Assembly: GCA_965230625.1 (NCBI GenBank)
Contig: CBDDLL010000001.1
Span: 2,790,001-2,854,000, forward strand
Direction of reading: 5' to 3'
DNA from: Saccharicrinis sp965230625
GTDB lineage: Bacteria; Bacteroidota; Bacteroidia; Bacteroidales; Marinilabiliaceae
Length of the DNA: 64,000 nt
The notes below the pieces were generated by a model. That model was not told where the DNA came from, ran no database searches, and was given only the letters and a program-made list of their open reading frames with translations. This document shows positions 1-8,751 of the stretch, piece after piece. Made by a program: the position numbers and the translations under genes. Position 1 is the stretch's first letter. Each line of letters opens with the position of its first letter.

Positions 1-51
1 GCAAGAAATGCAAGAGTTGACTTAAAACCTTATATATTACAAGCCAATTAA
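1..51 (+). CDS. C-terminal tail of a forward gene (partial)
   Basis: Frame 1 is open from the window edge to a TAA at 49-51 and encodes ARNARVDLKPYILQAN. A textbook terminator follows 15 bases later, which supports a real gene end. Nothing in 16 residues identifies the family. Confidence 0.45.
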   Translation, partial: ARNARVDLKPYILQAN

Positions 52-65
52 CTAAAATGGATTAC

Positions 66-94
66 GGGGTGGTTATTTAATTCCACCCCTTTTA
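66..94 (+). terminator. Rho-independent terminator
   Basis: A perfect 7-bp stem (GGGGTGG at 66-72, CCACCCC at 83-89) with a 10-base loop is followed by a run of T. It closes the forward gene ending at 51. Confidence 0.8.
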
Positions 95-360
95 TAATAT
101 AACCTTTCCAACATTTAGTCATTAGTGTACTAAAGAAACCTACGGTTATACGCAGTTAAAAACATACATATCTCATACGTAATGTACAGTATTATAAATG
201 CTCTAATGATTGATAGTTTGTTAATATTCCGTAATATACTAAATGTTAGGTGATTGAGATAATAACGGTAGTTTAATTAAACAATTGGTTTTAAGCATCT
301 TGTAAATCAATCTTATGTCATATGTCTTTATTCTAACTATCTCGTGTTTTTTATATTGTA
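95..360. other. Intergenic, nothing recognised
   Basis: AT-rich spacer between the terminator and the convergent end of gshF. I see no ORF, repeat or strong hairpin. Confidence 0.6.
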
Positions 361-2751
361 TTAATAACCCAATGCATCCATTAATTTTTTGTCTAGGTTA
401 CGGTTTTTTCCTTTATAAGGATGGCAATGTATATGAATGGCAGGATTAAAATTCAATTCAATAATGGCATAATTATCATCTGTAGCCTCCTGTTGGAAAT
501 CTTTTATAATCATATCCAATCCGGTAATTTTTACATTCAGTGCATCAGCAGCTTTAAGTGCAATTTGCTTATAAGAGTTGGGGATTTCGTCGGTAAAATC
601 AATACTATCGCCACCCGTGCTGATATTTGAGTTTTCCCTTAGATAAACAATCTCATGGTGTTTGGGGGTATAATTAAAATCTTTTTGTTGGGATTTTAAA
701 AATATAGCTTCTGCTTCTTCCAACTGTATTTTCTCGAGTGGAGTTTTATAACCTTTGCCTCGAAGAGGATCTTGATTTTTTATTCCAACGAGCTCGCTTA
801 TTGAAGAATGACCATCTCCAACCACATTAGCAGGAACACGATGAAGAATTCCAACGACTTCATCATTTATAATAAATATTCTGAATTCTTTTCCTTCAAT
901 AAATTCCTCAATAATAATAGTATTGTCACTTTTAAACGCAATTTCTATAGCCCGATAAAAAACTTCCTCTTTAGTATTTTCTTTAATTATAGTTATACCA
1001 ATTCCAAAATTGGTTTGATTTGGCTTTATTACCACCGATTTTCCTCTAAATAGGTGAAAGTCGGCCTTTGCATTTTCTGCATTGGTATATTCAAATCCTT
1101 TGGGTGTACGAAGTCCGGATTCTTCTAATATCTTTTTGGTAATCAGTTTGTTTTCCATAGAAAGAATACTGGCATAATTATCCAATGAAGTTTTAGTAGC
1201 TTGTTTAATGTATTGAACATTGTTATCTTTTTTTAACCTGACGAAATTTTCCTTTCTATCAAGTATTTCGAATGAAATTCCACGTTTAACAGCTTCTCTT
1301 AACATTAATTGGGATGATAGTTCCATATCTTCCAGACCAACAAAGTTGTATTCTTTTTTCTGGCTTTGTTTTAAATAATTTTGAGCCAGTTGCATATGGT
1401 AGGGGATATACCCCATCTTAATAACACCATCCATTACATCAAATACTTTGCGCTGTCTGGGATTTTTTACTAATTCAATGGTTTTGTTAATTGAGTTTAT
1501 ATAGTTATTGTTACTAACTGATAAATTTTTAAGTAAAAGCTTTATAGTCTGTAATTTTTCTTGCGCCTCTTTCCATATGTTAATGGATTTACATTTATAA
1601 TCGTAGGTAAAAGGAGTTGAGTTTAAGCCATAAAGAGATACATACCAGTTATATTCATTAGCTAGTGATTGAGCAGGTTCATCAAACGAGTTAGGTTCTT
1701 CAGTTAACAAGCCAAACAGGGCTAGTATGTGCAGAAAGTTTAATGCCTCTTCGGATATTCCGGTTTTTATATGAGGATCTATATCAACAAACCTTATTTC
1801 GATATAAGAAATTGAATCGGGATGATGAACAAACTTGGGACGAACTGATGAATAGAGTTCTTTGGGGCTAGTGATTTTTCCTTCACTTACCATCTTATCA
1901 ATACTCTGTTTAAAACTGGCAACTGAGCTATAATTGGGATAAAGTTCACCAAGATTCTGATAACCGTAACAACTATTTCGAATCGAAAGACCGATCACAT
2001 GTTTTTCGACCTTCTCTGGAGCAAGTTTACATCTTAATTCCATGGATGAATCTACTATTGGACTATTTCCATAAAGTAAAATATATAACCAACGGAGCCT
2101 TAGTAACTGTCTGGTTGTTTTTAAATAAGCTTTATTTTTAAATTCTTCATACGATAACGAAGTATTACTTTGGGAGTGTAGAGTTTTTAAAAGTTTATCA
2201 CCAAACGAAAGGTTAAAATGTATTCCTGAAAACAATTGATTTTTTGGACCATATTTTTGAGCCAATAGTTCTCTGTATTGTTGAGCTTCTTTTCCTTCAT
2301 CGTCATATTGTGCAACAGGAATTTCACTATCGTTAGGTAAAATTGGAGGAATGCTTTGTGGCCATAAATATTCATCCTTGAGTTCCAGACTGGTGATATC
2401 GTGAATGGTTTCAAGAAATCCCAGCATTTGTTTGATGTTGGGCAATGGTGGAGTTCTCATTTCTATTTGACTCTCTGAAAAGTCAGTAGTTATATATGGA
2501 TGATTTAATTTATTTCCAAAAGCCTTAGGGTGTGGTGTTTGAGATAAGTTTCCTTTATTGTCTACCCGGATATTTTCTTTTTCAATTCCAAATAAACCAT
2601 CCAACCAAATTTGTCCGGTCAATTGGTTAGATAATCCAGTGAAGATATCTTTTTGTTTATTTGAAGATATACTAAGTTTTTCTTTAGGTTTTAAATCAAC
2701 TGTATTTTGGTTAATTGTTTTCATAGTTGGATAAATAATATTTTCGAACAA
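361..2751 (-). CDS. gshF: Bifunctional glutamate-cysteine ligase / glutathione synthetase GshF
   Basis: This cytosolic enzyme makes glutathione from Glu, Cys and Gly in two ATP-dependent steps on one polypeptide. The N-terminal half (about residues 40-480) is a GshA-type ligase, with GLFGIEKENIRVDNKG, FSESQIEMRTPP and a HFNLSFG stretch. The C-terminal part (about 510-796) is an ATP-grasp domain with VVIKPNQTNFGIGIT, EEFIEGKEFRIFIINDEV and the metal-binding end IIELNFNPAIH. The length of 796 aa is close to the usual GshF size. The first ATG overlaps the MATE gene upstream by 41 bases; a second ATG at 2724 overlaps by only 14 and is equally plausible. It is the last gene of a MarR-ArsN2-MATE-GshF operon. 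Glutathione synthesis is patchy in Bacteroidota, so its place in a detoxification operon is informative. Confidence 0.95.
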   Translation of the reverse strand: MFENIIYPTMKTINQNTVDLKPKEKLSISSNKQKDIFTGLSNQLTGQIWLDGLFGIEKENIRVDNKGNLSQTPHPKAFGNKLNHPYITTDFSESQIEMRTPPLPNIKQMLGFLETIHDITSLELKDEYLWPQSIPPILPNDSEIPVAQYDDEGKEAQQYRELLAQKYGPKNQLFSGIHFNLSFGDKLLKTLHSQSNTSLSYEEFKNKAYLKTTRQLLRLRWLYILLYGNSPIVDSSMELRCKLAPEKVEKHVIGLSIRNSCYGYQNLGELYPNYSSVASFKQSIDKMVSEGKITSPKELYSSVRPKFVHHPDSISYIEIRFVDIDPHIKTGISEEALNFLHILALFGLLTEEPNSFDEPAQSLANEYNWYVSLYGLNSTPFTYDYKCKSINIWKEAQEKLQTIKLLLKNLSVSNNNYINSINKTIELVKNPRQRKVFDVMDGVIKMGYIPYHMQLAQNYLKQSQKKEYNFVGLEDMELSSQLMLREAVKRGISFEILDRKENFVRLKKDNNVQYIKQATKTSLDNYASILSMENKLITKKILEESGLRTPKGFEYTNAENAKADFHLFRGKSVVIKPNQTNFGIGITIIKENTKEEVFYRAIEIAFKSDNTIIIEEFIEGKEFRIFIINDEVVGILHRVPANVVGDGHSSISELVGIKNQDPLRGKGYKTPLEKIQLEEAEAIFLKSQQKDFNYTPKHHEIVYLRENSNISTGGDSIDFTDEIPNSYKQIALKAADALNVKITGLDMIIKDFQQEATDDNYAIIELNFNPAIHIHCHPYKGKNRNLDKKLMDALGY

Positions 2752-4063
2752 ACGTTTTAAAAAGGATTATGTAGAGAATTACCAGTAATGTGCCTTTAGC
2801 AATACTGCTTATGCTAATACTCCACCATACAGATGATAGAGAATGTTGCCAAAAGTGAATTAATCCAAAAGCTAATGGAATTCTAAGCGCTGTTAATGAT
2901 ATGCTTGTAATAGCCGGGATGTTCGTTTTTCCCCAACCAAAAAACGCACCCGTACTCATCAGTTCCATGCACATAAACAATTGTGAGAATCCAAGAATGA
3001 CCAAGTATTCACTTCCCATTGTAAGGCTTTCTTTATCGTCAAGAAATAATGAAAACAAAGCTTCGGGGAAAATAATAAATAGGGTAGAAGTGATGATTCC
3101 AATAAACAATGCTAAACACAATCCTGTATAAAATACTTTTAGTTGCTGAGTGTATTGTTTAGCTCCATAAGCTTGACCAGATATAGAAGATATAGCTGAC
3201 ATAAAACCTCCGGCAGTCATGTACGAAATTGCTTCAATTTGAATTCCAATTTTTTGTACTGCTATAGCAGTTGCACCCCAATTACTAATAATTCTTGCCA
3301 TCCCTATGGCAACCAAGGTAAACGAAACTCTTTGGATGGTTGGACTTACTCCTAAACTTATAATGTTTTTTATTATTTCTGGCTTGTATTTAGCACCGCC
3401 AGGCCTTAAATCTTGTGTTTGATTGAGCTTTTTAAAGAATAATAATGTAGCTAACGCTTGTGAAGTGATAGTTCCAATAGCAGCTCCATATATACCTAAG
3501 TCAAACACAAAAATGAGTACTGGATCCAGGAGAATGTTAACCACAAAAGCTTTGGTATTAATATTTAATGGTGTTTTGCTATCTCCATAACCAATAAATA
3601 CACTGGTGAAAAATAAGTTCTGAAATAAGAAAAGTAAACTAAGACTTATTATTTGCAAATAATTGGTTGCAAGTTTTTCTAAATCAGTGTTATTAAGATC
3701 TATTAGTCTAATAAGATGATTGCTAGATAATATGATAAGAATACAGATAATAATTGAAACTACAAAGATGGCTTGAATCCCACTGCGCACATAATCTCTG
3801 GCATGTTCTTTATTTTTTTCACCTACCGAATGAGATACTTTTATTCCAGCTCCAACAGTAAGAATGGCAGAAATTCCCCAACTTAAATTCATAAAGAATC
3901 CTGCAGAACCAACTGCTGCAACAGCATCGGTGCCTAATCTTCCTACAAAAATCATATTAATGAAGTTATATGCCATTGACATGAATGATGAAGCAATAAC
4001 TGGCAATGCAAGTTTAAACAGATTTAAAACACTGTTTTTATCTATGTAATTTTTCAATTGCAT
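2711..4063 (-). CDS. MATE family multidrug efflux transporter
   Basis: A 450-aa inner-membrane protein with about 12 hydrophobic helices in the two-fold MATE/NorM arrangement. It should export organic cations or conjugates in exchange for Na+ or H+. The N-terminal part has the family signature LFKLALPVIASSFMSMAYNFINMIFVGRLG, with the FVGRLGTDAVAA turn after helix 2. A second half-repeat begins near residue 235 (ISLGVSPTIQRVS). It starts 2 bases after the ArsN2 stop and overlaps gshF, so it is translated as part of that operon. Co-transcription with gshF suggests it may export glutathione-conjugated or oxidised compounds; that is inference from context, since substrate cannot be read from a MATE sequence. 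Confidence 0.93.
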   Translation of the reverse strand: MQLKNYIDKNSVLNLFKLALPVIASSFMSMAYNFINMIFVGRLGTDAVAAVGSAGFFMNLSWGISAILTVGAGIKVSHSVGEKNKEHARDYVRSGIQAIFVVSIIICILIILSSNHLIRLIDLNNTDLEKLATNYLQIISLSLLFLFQNLFFTSVFIGYGDSKTPLNINTKAFVVNILLDPVLIFVFDLGIYGAAIGTITSQALATLLFFKKLNQTQDLRPGGAKYKPEIIKNIISLGVSPTIQRVSFTLVAIGMARIISNWGATAIAVQKIGIQIEAISYMTAGGFMSAISSISGQAYGAKQYTQQLKVFYTGLCLALFIGIITSTLFIIFPEALFSLFLDDKESLTMGSEYLVILGFSQLFMCMELMSTGAFFGWGKTNIPAITSISLTALRIPLAFGLIHFWQHSLSSVWWSISISSIAKGTLLVILYIILFKTFVRKYYLSNYENN

Positions 4064-4065
4064 AT

Positions 4066-4512
4066 TTACCTATCTAATTCTAATATCATATAAGTTGATG
4101 AATCAGGACATAAACTAGAAAACTCAGTACTTTTTCTAATTTCTATGGGTGCATTTTTTTTATCAGATAGTTTAAATCCTTTTTTTTCAAAGTAATCTTC
4201 TGCAGTAGTTGTAAGTAAGTGTAAAGATGTAATTTGTTGCTTTTTAGCCAATTTTAATAATCGGTTGTATAACTCTTTTCCAATACCTTTGTTTTGAAAA
4301 GCTGGATCTACTACAAAAGACCTTAATAAACCTTCAGTTTTATAACGCTCTATACCAATACTGCCAATAACTTTTTCATTATTTTTGGCAACAATAAATT
4401 CTATTGGACTTACATTTATATCTGAAAAAGGCAATTGGCTAATTTCTAATAGCTTCGAGATAGCTTTCAAGTCTGTTAAATTAGCTTTTGAATATTCAAT
4501 TTTACTCTCCAT
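4066..4512 (-). CDS. arsN2: GNAT N-acetyltransferase, ArsN2-like
   Basis: A GNAT-fold acetyl-CoA-dependent acetyltransferase. The acetyl-CoA loop is visible as LRSFVVDPAFQNKGIGKELYNRLL (V/I-x-x-x-x-Q-x-x-G-x-G/A). The combination LHLLTTTAEDYFEKKGF and the C-terminal EFSSLCPDSSTYM matches what I know of ArsN2, the acetyltransferase found in arsenic-resistance loci; its true substrate is not settled. I place the start at the internal ATG (MESKIEYSKA), because the longer frame beginning at 4557 would overlap the MarR gene by 38 bases, whereas this start leaves a 7-base gap. It is the second gene of the MarR operon. Confidence 0.82.
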   Translation of the reverse strand: MESKIEYSKANLTDLKAISKLLEISQLPFSDINVSPIEFIVAKNNEKVIGSIGIERYKTEGLLRSFVVDPAFQNKGIGKELYNRLLKLAKKQQITSLHLLTTTAEDYFEKKGFKLSDKKNAPIEIRKSTEFSSLCPDSSTYMILELDR

Positions 4513-4519
4513 ATTAAAG

Positions 4520-4975
4520 TTATTTGCAGCAATTATATTTATCCGATCGTAACTCAACCATCTTGTTTATTACTTTATTCAAATGACTTAGTAACTCATT
4601 TTTCTCTTCATCATTTAAAACGGATATAATCTCTTCAAAATACTTATCATTACTAGTGTTTACAGTGTTGCATACCCTTTTTCCCGCTTTGGTTAATTGA
4701 ATATTGGACATACGTCGGTTTTCAGCAGGTATAGTTCTGTCAACCAGGCCAATATTTACTAACCCCTCAATAGTACGACTAATGGTACTTTTGTTTAGGC
4801 CTAAACTTTTCGACAATTCAGTAAGAGATTCCTCTCCTTTATTTTCAATCTCAAGTAAAGTATGGCATTGTGCCAAGGTCACTCCATTACAACACGATTG
4901 ATTGTTTTGTATAAAAAGTTCGCGCTCCAATCGCCTCAATTGTTCTCTGAAATCTTTAATTATATTATTTTCCAT
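4520..4975 (-). CDS. MarR family transcriptional regulator
   Basis: A 151-aa winged-helix regulator. The DNA-binding region is about residues 51-103: LTELSKSLGLNKSTISRTIEGLVNIGLVDR followed by the wing with NRRMSNIQLT. Flanking helices would form the dimer interface. It is the first gene of the operon with arsN2, the MATE pump and gshF and almost certainly represses it from the palindrome 10-42 bases upstream of its start. Cysteine pairs are present (SCCNG near residue 28 and NCCK at the C-terminus), so a redox- or metalloid-sensing mechanism is possible but unproven. Confidence 0.92.
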   Translation of the reverse strand: MENNIIKDFREQLRRLERELFIQNNQSCCNGVTLAQCHTLLEIENKGEESLTELSKSLGLNKSTISRTIEGLVNIGLVDRTIPAENRRMSNIQLTKAGKRVCNTVNTSNDKYFEEIISVLNDEEKNELLSHLNKVINKMVELRSDKYNCCK

Positions 4976-4984
4976 TCTAGTTTA

Positions 4985-5017
4985 AGTTGCAATATAAAAC
5001 AGTTGCAATATACAACT
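4985..5017 (-). promoter_or_regulatory. Probable MarR operator
   Basis: AGTTGCAATATA occurs twice as a direct repeat (4985-4996 and 5001-5012). The second copy is part of the palindrome AGTTGCAATATACAACT (5001-5017). It lies just upstream of the marR start, where autorepression by a MarR dimer would occur. Binding is inferred, the repeats are seen. Confidence 0.6.
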
Positions 5018-5277
5018 AAAATTTTTTAGAATTATTCTAAAAACAATATTTTTTGCTGTTGATTTTCTCTTGTTAACTCATTTAAAATAAATAGGAATTA
5101 ATTTTTAGTTGTATTGATATAATAAGTATATTGAGAAGCAAATTTTCCAAATCAACATATTATAATTTTAAGACACTGTTCTTTTTATTGCATTTTGTAT
5201 AGTAAAATATAAAGAGGTATTAAATAAAATATATGAATATTATCTACACTAGTAATTAACCCATAAAACACAGTATT

Positions 5278-6333
5278 ATGAGATTAGTTTTAACAATTAT
5301 AGTTGCATCCGTTTTGTTCTCTTGTTCAAAAGACAACAAGGGACCTAATAACTATGAAAATCAAGATGGAATAAAAGGCAAACCTTCTACTGTTTACATT
5401 AAAGATTACAAGGCCATTAGTGATGGTGAATCTTTGAAAAAATCGGAATTACATGAAACTCGTTTTACAGAGTATAATAAGAGAGGGTATAAAACTTTTA
5501 ATGAGGTAAAAGACAAAGATGGTAATGTTCTGAGAAAGGAAGAATGGTCTTACGATAATGATAAAGTTGTGTTTTTTTCTGAGTATGCGCAATTTCATTC
5601 TGGATTTACTTATTATTTTCCATATAAACGATATAATCCTCCGTTTACAACATATGAATATTATTACAATAGTTATGGTGATATAATTAGGCTTGTTATT
5701 TTTGATAAGGAAGGCATACAAATGGAAGATTGTGAGAATACATTTGTATATGATGATAAGGGTAATAAGATAAAAGAAACTTACAGAGGGACTAAAGGAG
5801 AAGTATACGAAGAAAATACTTTTAATTATGAATATAAGAGTGATAACATATGTATTGTATCAAAATATAATCAGCATGGAATACTTGTCGAAAAAGATAA
5901 GCACACCTATGACTTACTAGGTAATTTAATTGAAAAGCTGAATGTTGAAGATGGGATACAAGAGCAAATTGTAACAAAATATAAATATGATATAAAAAAT
6001 CGTCTTGTGTTTGAAAATCATATGGTTGATGAAGAGGAGATTTATAAATATCAATTCGAATATAACTCTTTTGGCAAGCTGCTAAAAAAATCAATTCAGT
6101 ATGAATTATTAGGATGGAGCAATGAAAATTATTATGATGATGATAACCATATTGTTGAAAGAAGGAATTATTCTTTAAATGGATTAAATTACCCAGATAG
6201 TAAAAAATTAAGTTCTACAGACACTTATAAATATCTTCAATATGATGATGAAAAAAATTGGATCGTTTCCGAGGGATATTTACAAAGTATACAAGAATTA
6301 ATAATTTCGGAAAGAGAAATTGAGTATTATTAA
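5278..6333 (+). CDS. Lipoprotein with YD/RHS-like repeats
   Basis: A 351-aa predicted lipoprotein. The signal peptide MRLVLTIIVASVLFSCSKDNK has a lipobox with Cys at residue 16, so the mature protein is membrane-anchored on the outside of the inner membrane or in the outer membrane. The rest consists of short degenerate units of the form YDDKGNKIKET, YNQHGILVEKDKHTYDLLGNLIEKL and YKYDIKNRLV, resembling the YD repeats of RHS-type proteins and the DUF4595-like repeat proteins of Bacteroidota. No toxin domain or catalytic motif is visible. It stands alone, with 300 bases upstream and 280 downstream. Function unknown. Confidence 0.8.
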   Translation: MRLVLTIIVASVLFSCSKDNKGPNNYENQDGIKGKPSTVYIKDYKAISDGESLKKSELHETRFTEYNKRGYKTFNEVKDKDGNVLRKEEWSYDNDKVVFFSEYAQFHSGFTYYFPYKRYNPPFTTYEYYYNSYGDIIRLVIFDKEGIQMEDCENTFVYDDKGNKIKETYRGTKGEVYEENTFNYEYKSDNICIVSKYNQHGILVEKDKHTYDLLGNLIEKLNVEDGIQEQIVTKYKYDIKNRLVFENHMVDEEEIYKYQFEYNSFGKLLKKSIQYELLGWSNENYYDDDNHIVERRNYSLNGLNYPDSKKLSSTDTYKYLQYDDEKNWIVSEGYLQSIQELIISEREIEYY

Positions 6334-6364
6334 ACGAGTTTTATATGTATCTTCCTTTACTTTT

Positions 6365-6383
6365 ATTGTAAAATATTTACAAT
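6365..6383. other. Short palindrome after the YD lipoprotein gene
   Basis: ATTGTAAA and TTTACAAT flank a 3-base centre, about 30 bases after the stop codon. There is no T run, so it is not a classical terminator; it could be an operator or a weak terminator. Confidence 0.3.
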
Positions 6384-6617
6384 AAGCTTCATTGTTCATG
6401 GGCATTTTAAAATGAGCAATTTATTTTTGGTCTGTTCATGAAAAATGGAGCTGTGGTTTCGTTCAGTATGTTGTACCAGAGGATTTTAAGAATGATGCTT
6501 TGATTGTTTCACACTAAACGATATTTTGTACAAAGTCATTTTTAAGTTGCTTTCTTGCATTGAATTTTAGTAAATTAGTTTTACAATAAAGTAATAACTT
6601 TTATAGCCTAATATATT

Positions 6618-7745
6618 ATGAAATCTGCTTCAGCTTTATTTTTTCTATTACTGATAGTTTTTGCCTATTGTACACCTAAAAAAGAAATAAAATTTAATAA
6701 TCCTTTTATACTTTGCGATTTAGGTAATATTTATAACACACCAGATGGAGCAACTTTAGATGATGAAGGCAATATAATTCTTTCAATTCCTAATTTTAAC
6801 AGTGCATCATTATATGAACAAGGAATAACACCGGTTGAATACCCTGCGGTAATGATAATTATTGATACATTAAATAATATTAAACCCTGGTATAACTTTA
6901 AGAAAGAAGATTTAAATCCAGAGTCGGGAAAGATTGGCCCTATGGATTGTGCTTTTGGTCCGGATGGACATCTTTATTTTAATGATAACCAGTTTTTCCT
7001 AGGTAAAAAGTATGCTTCACGTTTAATGAGAATAATTATTGAAAACGGAAAGCCTCAAAATTGCGAAGTTTTAGTTAAAGGATTTATGTTATGTAATGGA
7101 TTGGTATGGAAAGATAGTACATTATATATTACCGAAAGCTTATTAAGCCAAACATTGGATTATAAAAATGATAGCTCACAATTAAGTGCAGTTTATAATT
7201 TTCAATTGGATGAATTAAATACTAATAAAGTTATTTGCATTCCAGAATATGATAAAGATAGTACTTCTCAATATTTATTTTCGTTGATTCGCTCAAGTGG
7301 AGAATTGGGATTTGGAGCAGATGGAATTGCAGTAGATGGATCAGGAAACTTATTTGTAAATACTTTTGAAGATGGAACTATTTATAAGTTTGATTTAAGT
7401 AGTGAAAATACACCAAAGTTGCCGCAATTATTTGCAACTCTTAGTGATTCTTCTGGAGCTGACGGAATGGTTTGGCGCGAAACTGATAATTCATTGTATG
7501 TAGCTGATATGTTTCGAAATGCCATTTGGACTGTTGACTCAGTAGGAGAAGTTAAAAAGATACATGAAAACGGAGATACAAATGGAGTTGATGGTTTATT
7601 AGATGCGCCTGCAGAGGTTGTCTTTAGAAACAATGAACTAGTTGTTGTAAATATGGATTCATACTGGGATGATCCGAGTGGAAAGTTGGTTAATACAAAA
7701 TTTGATTCGCCTTTTACAGTTTCGTTTTTTGATTTAGATAAATAA
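6618..7745 (+). CDS. SMP-30/gluconolactonase-like beta-propeller lipoprotein
   Basis: A 375-aa predicted lipoprotein: MKSASALFFLLLIVFAYCTPKK has a Cys in lipobox context at residue 18. The mature part shows propeller-blade motifs of the SGL/NHL type: DCAFGPDGHLYFNDN, GFGADGIAVDGSGNLFVNTFEDGTIYKF and GADGMVWRETDNSLYVADMFRNAIW, each a blade with a G-hydrophobic-D turn. Members hydrolyse sugar lactones or bind calcium, but the metal-binding residues cannot be assigned confidently here, so I would not call a reaction. It may be co-transcribed with the gene at 7833, 87 bases downstream. Confidence 0.78.
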   Translation: MKSASALFFLLLIVFAYCTPKKEIKFNNPFILCDLGNIYNTPDGATLDDEGNIILSIPNFNSASLYEQGITPVEYPAVMIIIDTLNNIKPWYNFKKEDLNPESGKIGPMDCAFGPDGHLYFNDNQFFLGKKYASRLMRIIIENGKPQNCEVLVKGFMLCNGLVWKDSTLYITESLLSQTLDYKNDSSQLSAVYNFQLDELNTNKVICIPEYDKDSTSQYLFSLIRSSGELGFGADGIAVDGSGNLFVNTFEDGTIYKFDLSSENTPKLPQLFATLSDSSGADGMVWRETDNSLYVADMFRNAIWTVDSVGEVKKIHENGDTNGVDGLLDAPAEVVFRNNELVVVNMDSYWDDPSGKLVNTKFDSPFTVSFFDLDK

Positions 7746-7832
7746 AAGTAAGTCATAAAAGAATATGTTATTCCTAAGGTGTATATAGTGAGTGGTATAC
7801 AGTATTTGTATCTTTTATTAAAATGATGAATT

Positions 7833-8321
7833 ATGAAAAATAAGGATCAAGAATGTTGTCCAAAGTTTGACGAAAACAAATGGGATAAGAAAGATTTTAA
7901 CTGGAATAGGAAACTTTTCATTAAAGAAACCATTCCAACTTTTTTTCATATACCTTTTCCTCCAATGATTGGAAAGAAAATGATGAAAATGTATAATCTG
8001 GCCGAAAAATCAAATGCAAATATTCCGGATAATACAGATGCATTGATTTTGTTTCATGATCCTTCAGCATTTAAATCCGAAATTTTTTATTCTGTAACAA
8101 CAGAGGTGGAAGAAGCAAATAATACCACAATTTCAGGTGAGTTTATGACAAAAGTATTTGATGGACCTTATAACGGAATTCCTAAGTACATCAAAGAAAT
8201 GGAAAAATACCTGGAAGAAAAGGGAAAATCACCTAAAGATTATTATGTGCATTATGCATATTGCCCAAAATGTGCAAAGAAATATAAGCATAACTACATG
8301 ATTCTTTTTGCTCAGTTATAA
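7833..8321 (+). CDS. Conserved small protein, possibly GyrI-like
   Basis: A 162-aa cytosolic protein without signal peptide. It has an N-terminal CC pair (DQECCPKF) and a C-terminal CPKCAKKYKHNYMILFAQL, giving a CxxC pair next to a final strand. The central part EFMTKVFDGPYNGIPKYIKEMEKYLEEKG resembles the strand-helix pattern of GyrI-like ligand-binding proteins, in which a small molecule binds between two helix-grips. This assignment is from pattern memory only. The Cys pairs could bind a metal. It follows the propeller lipoprotein gene and is followed by a long spacer. Confidence 0.6.
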   Translation: MKNKDQECCPKFDENKWDKKDFNWNRKLFIKETIPTFFHIPFPPMIGKKMMKMYNLAEKSNANIPDNTDALILFHDPSAFKSEIFYSVTTEVEEANNTTISGEFMTKVFDGPYNGIPKYIKEMEKYLEEKGKSPKDYYVHYAYCPKCAKKYKHNYMILFAQL

Positions 8322-8751
8322 AATGGAAAATATCATTTAATAATTGTGAAAGCGATATAAAAATTTAGCGATATGAATGTATTTTGAAGCGTACAATGAT
8401 TTCATATTGCTGTTTTTTTTACATTAAAAAATAATCTTCCAAAATCCAATAGAGGGATATTCTACAACCCACTAATTGGGTATTACTTTTTTACCAAAAA
8501 ACATACAATATTATTCTAATTTATTGCCTTTTTCGTTTTGACTGATAGTATTTAAAGTTCTGATTTACATATATTTATATTAGTTTTGTTGTCATTAAAG
8601 TAATTTATTGCGCATTTTAACTTCGTTTTTTAGTTATCCGTCAAAAAGTTCATTGTCGATGGTTAAAATTTCCTTGACATTGTATTCATAATCCCGTTTA
8701 TTGACCTCCGTACCAATTTTAAAATTGTTTAAACTATTAAATCCTATCAAT
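8322..8751. other. Intergenic spacer upstream of the T9SS block
   Basis: 430 bases without a gene. TAGTTTTG at 8581-8588 fits the Bacteroidota -7 box (TAnnTTTG), but I find no clear -33 TTTG at the right distance, so a promoter for the T9SS block here is only a suggestion. A TTG-initiated extension of the next frame from 8701 is rejected because the ATG at 8752 directly starts a signal peptide. Confidence 0.35.

Noticed and set aside
8701..8751. TTG-initiated extension of the first T9SS giant
   Set aside because: The ATG at 8752 begins a perfect signal peptide; the extension would hide it.
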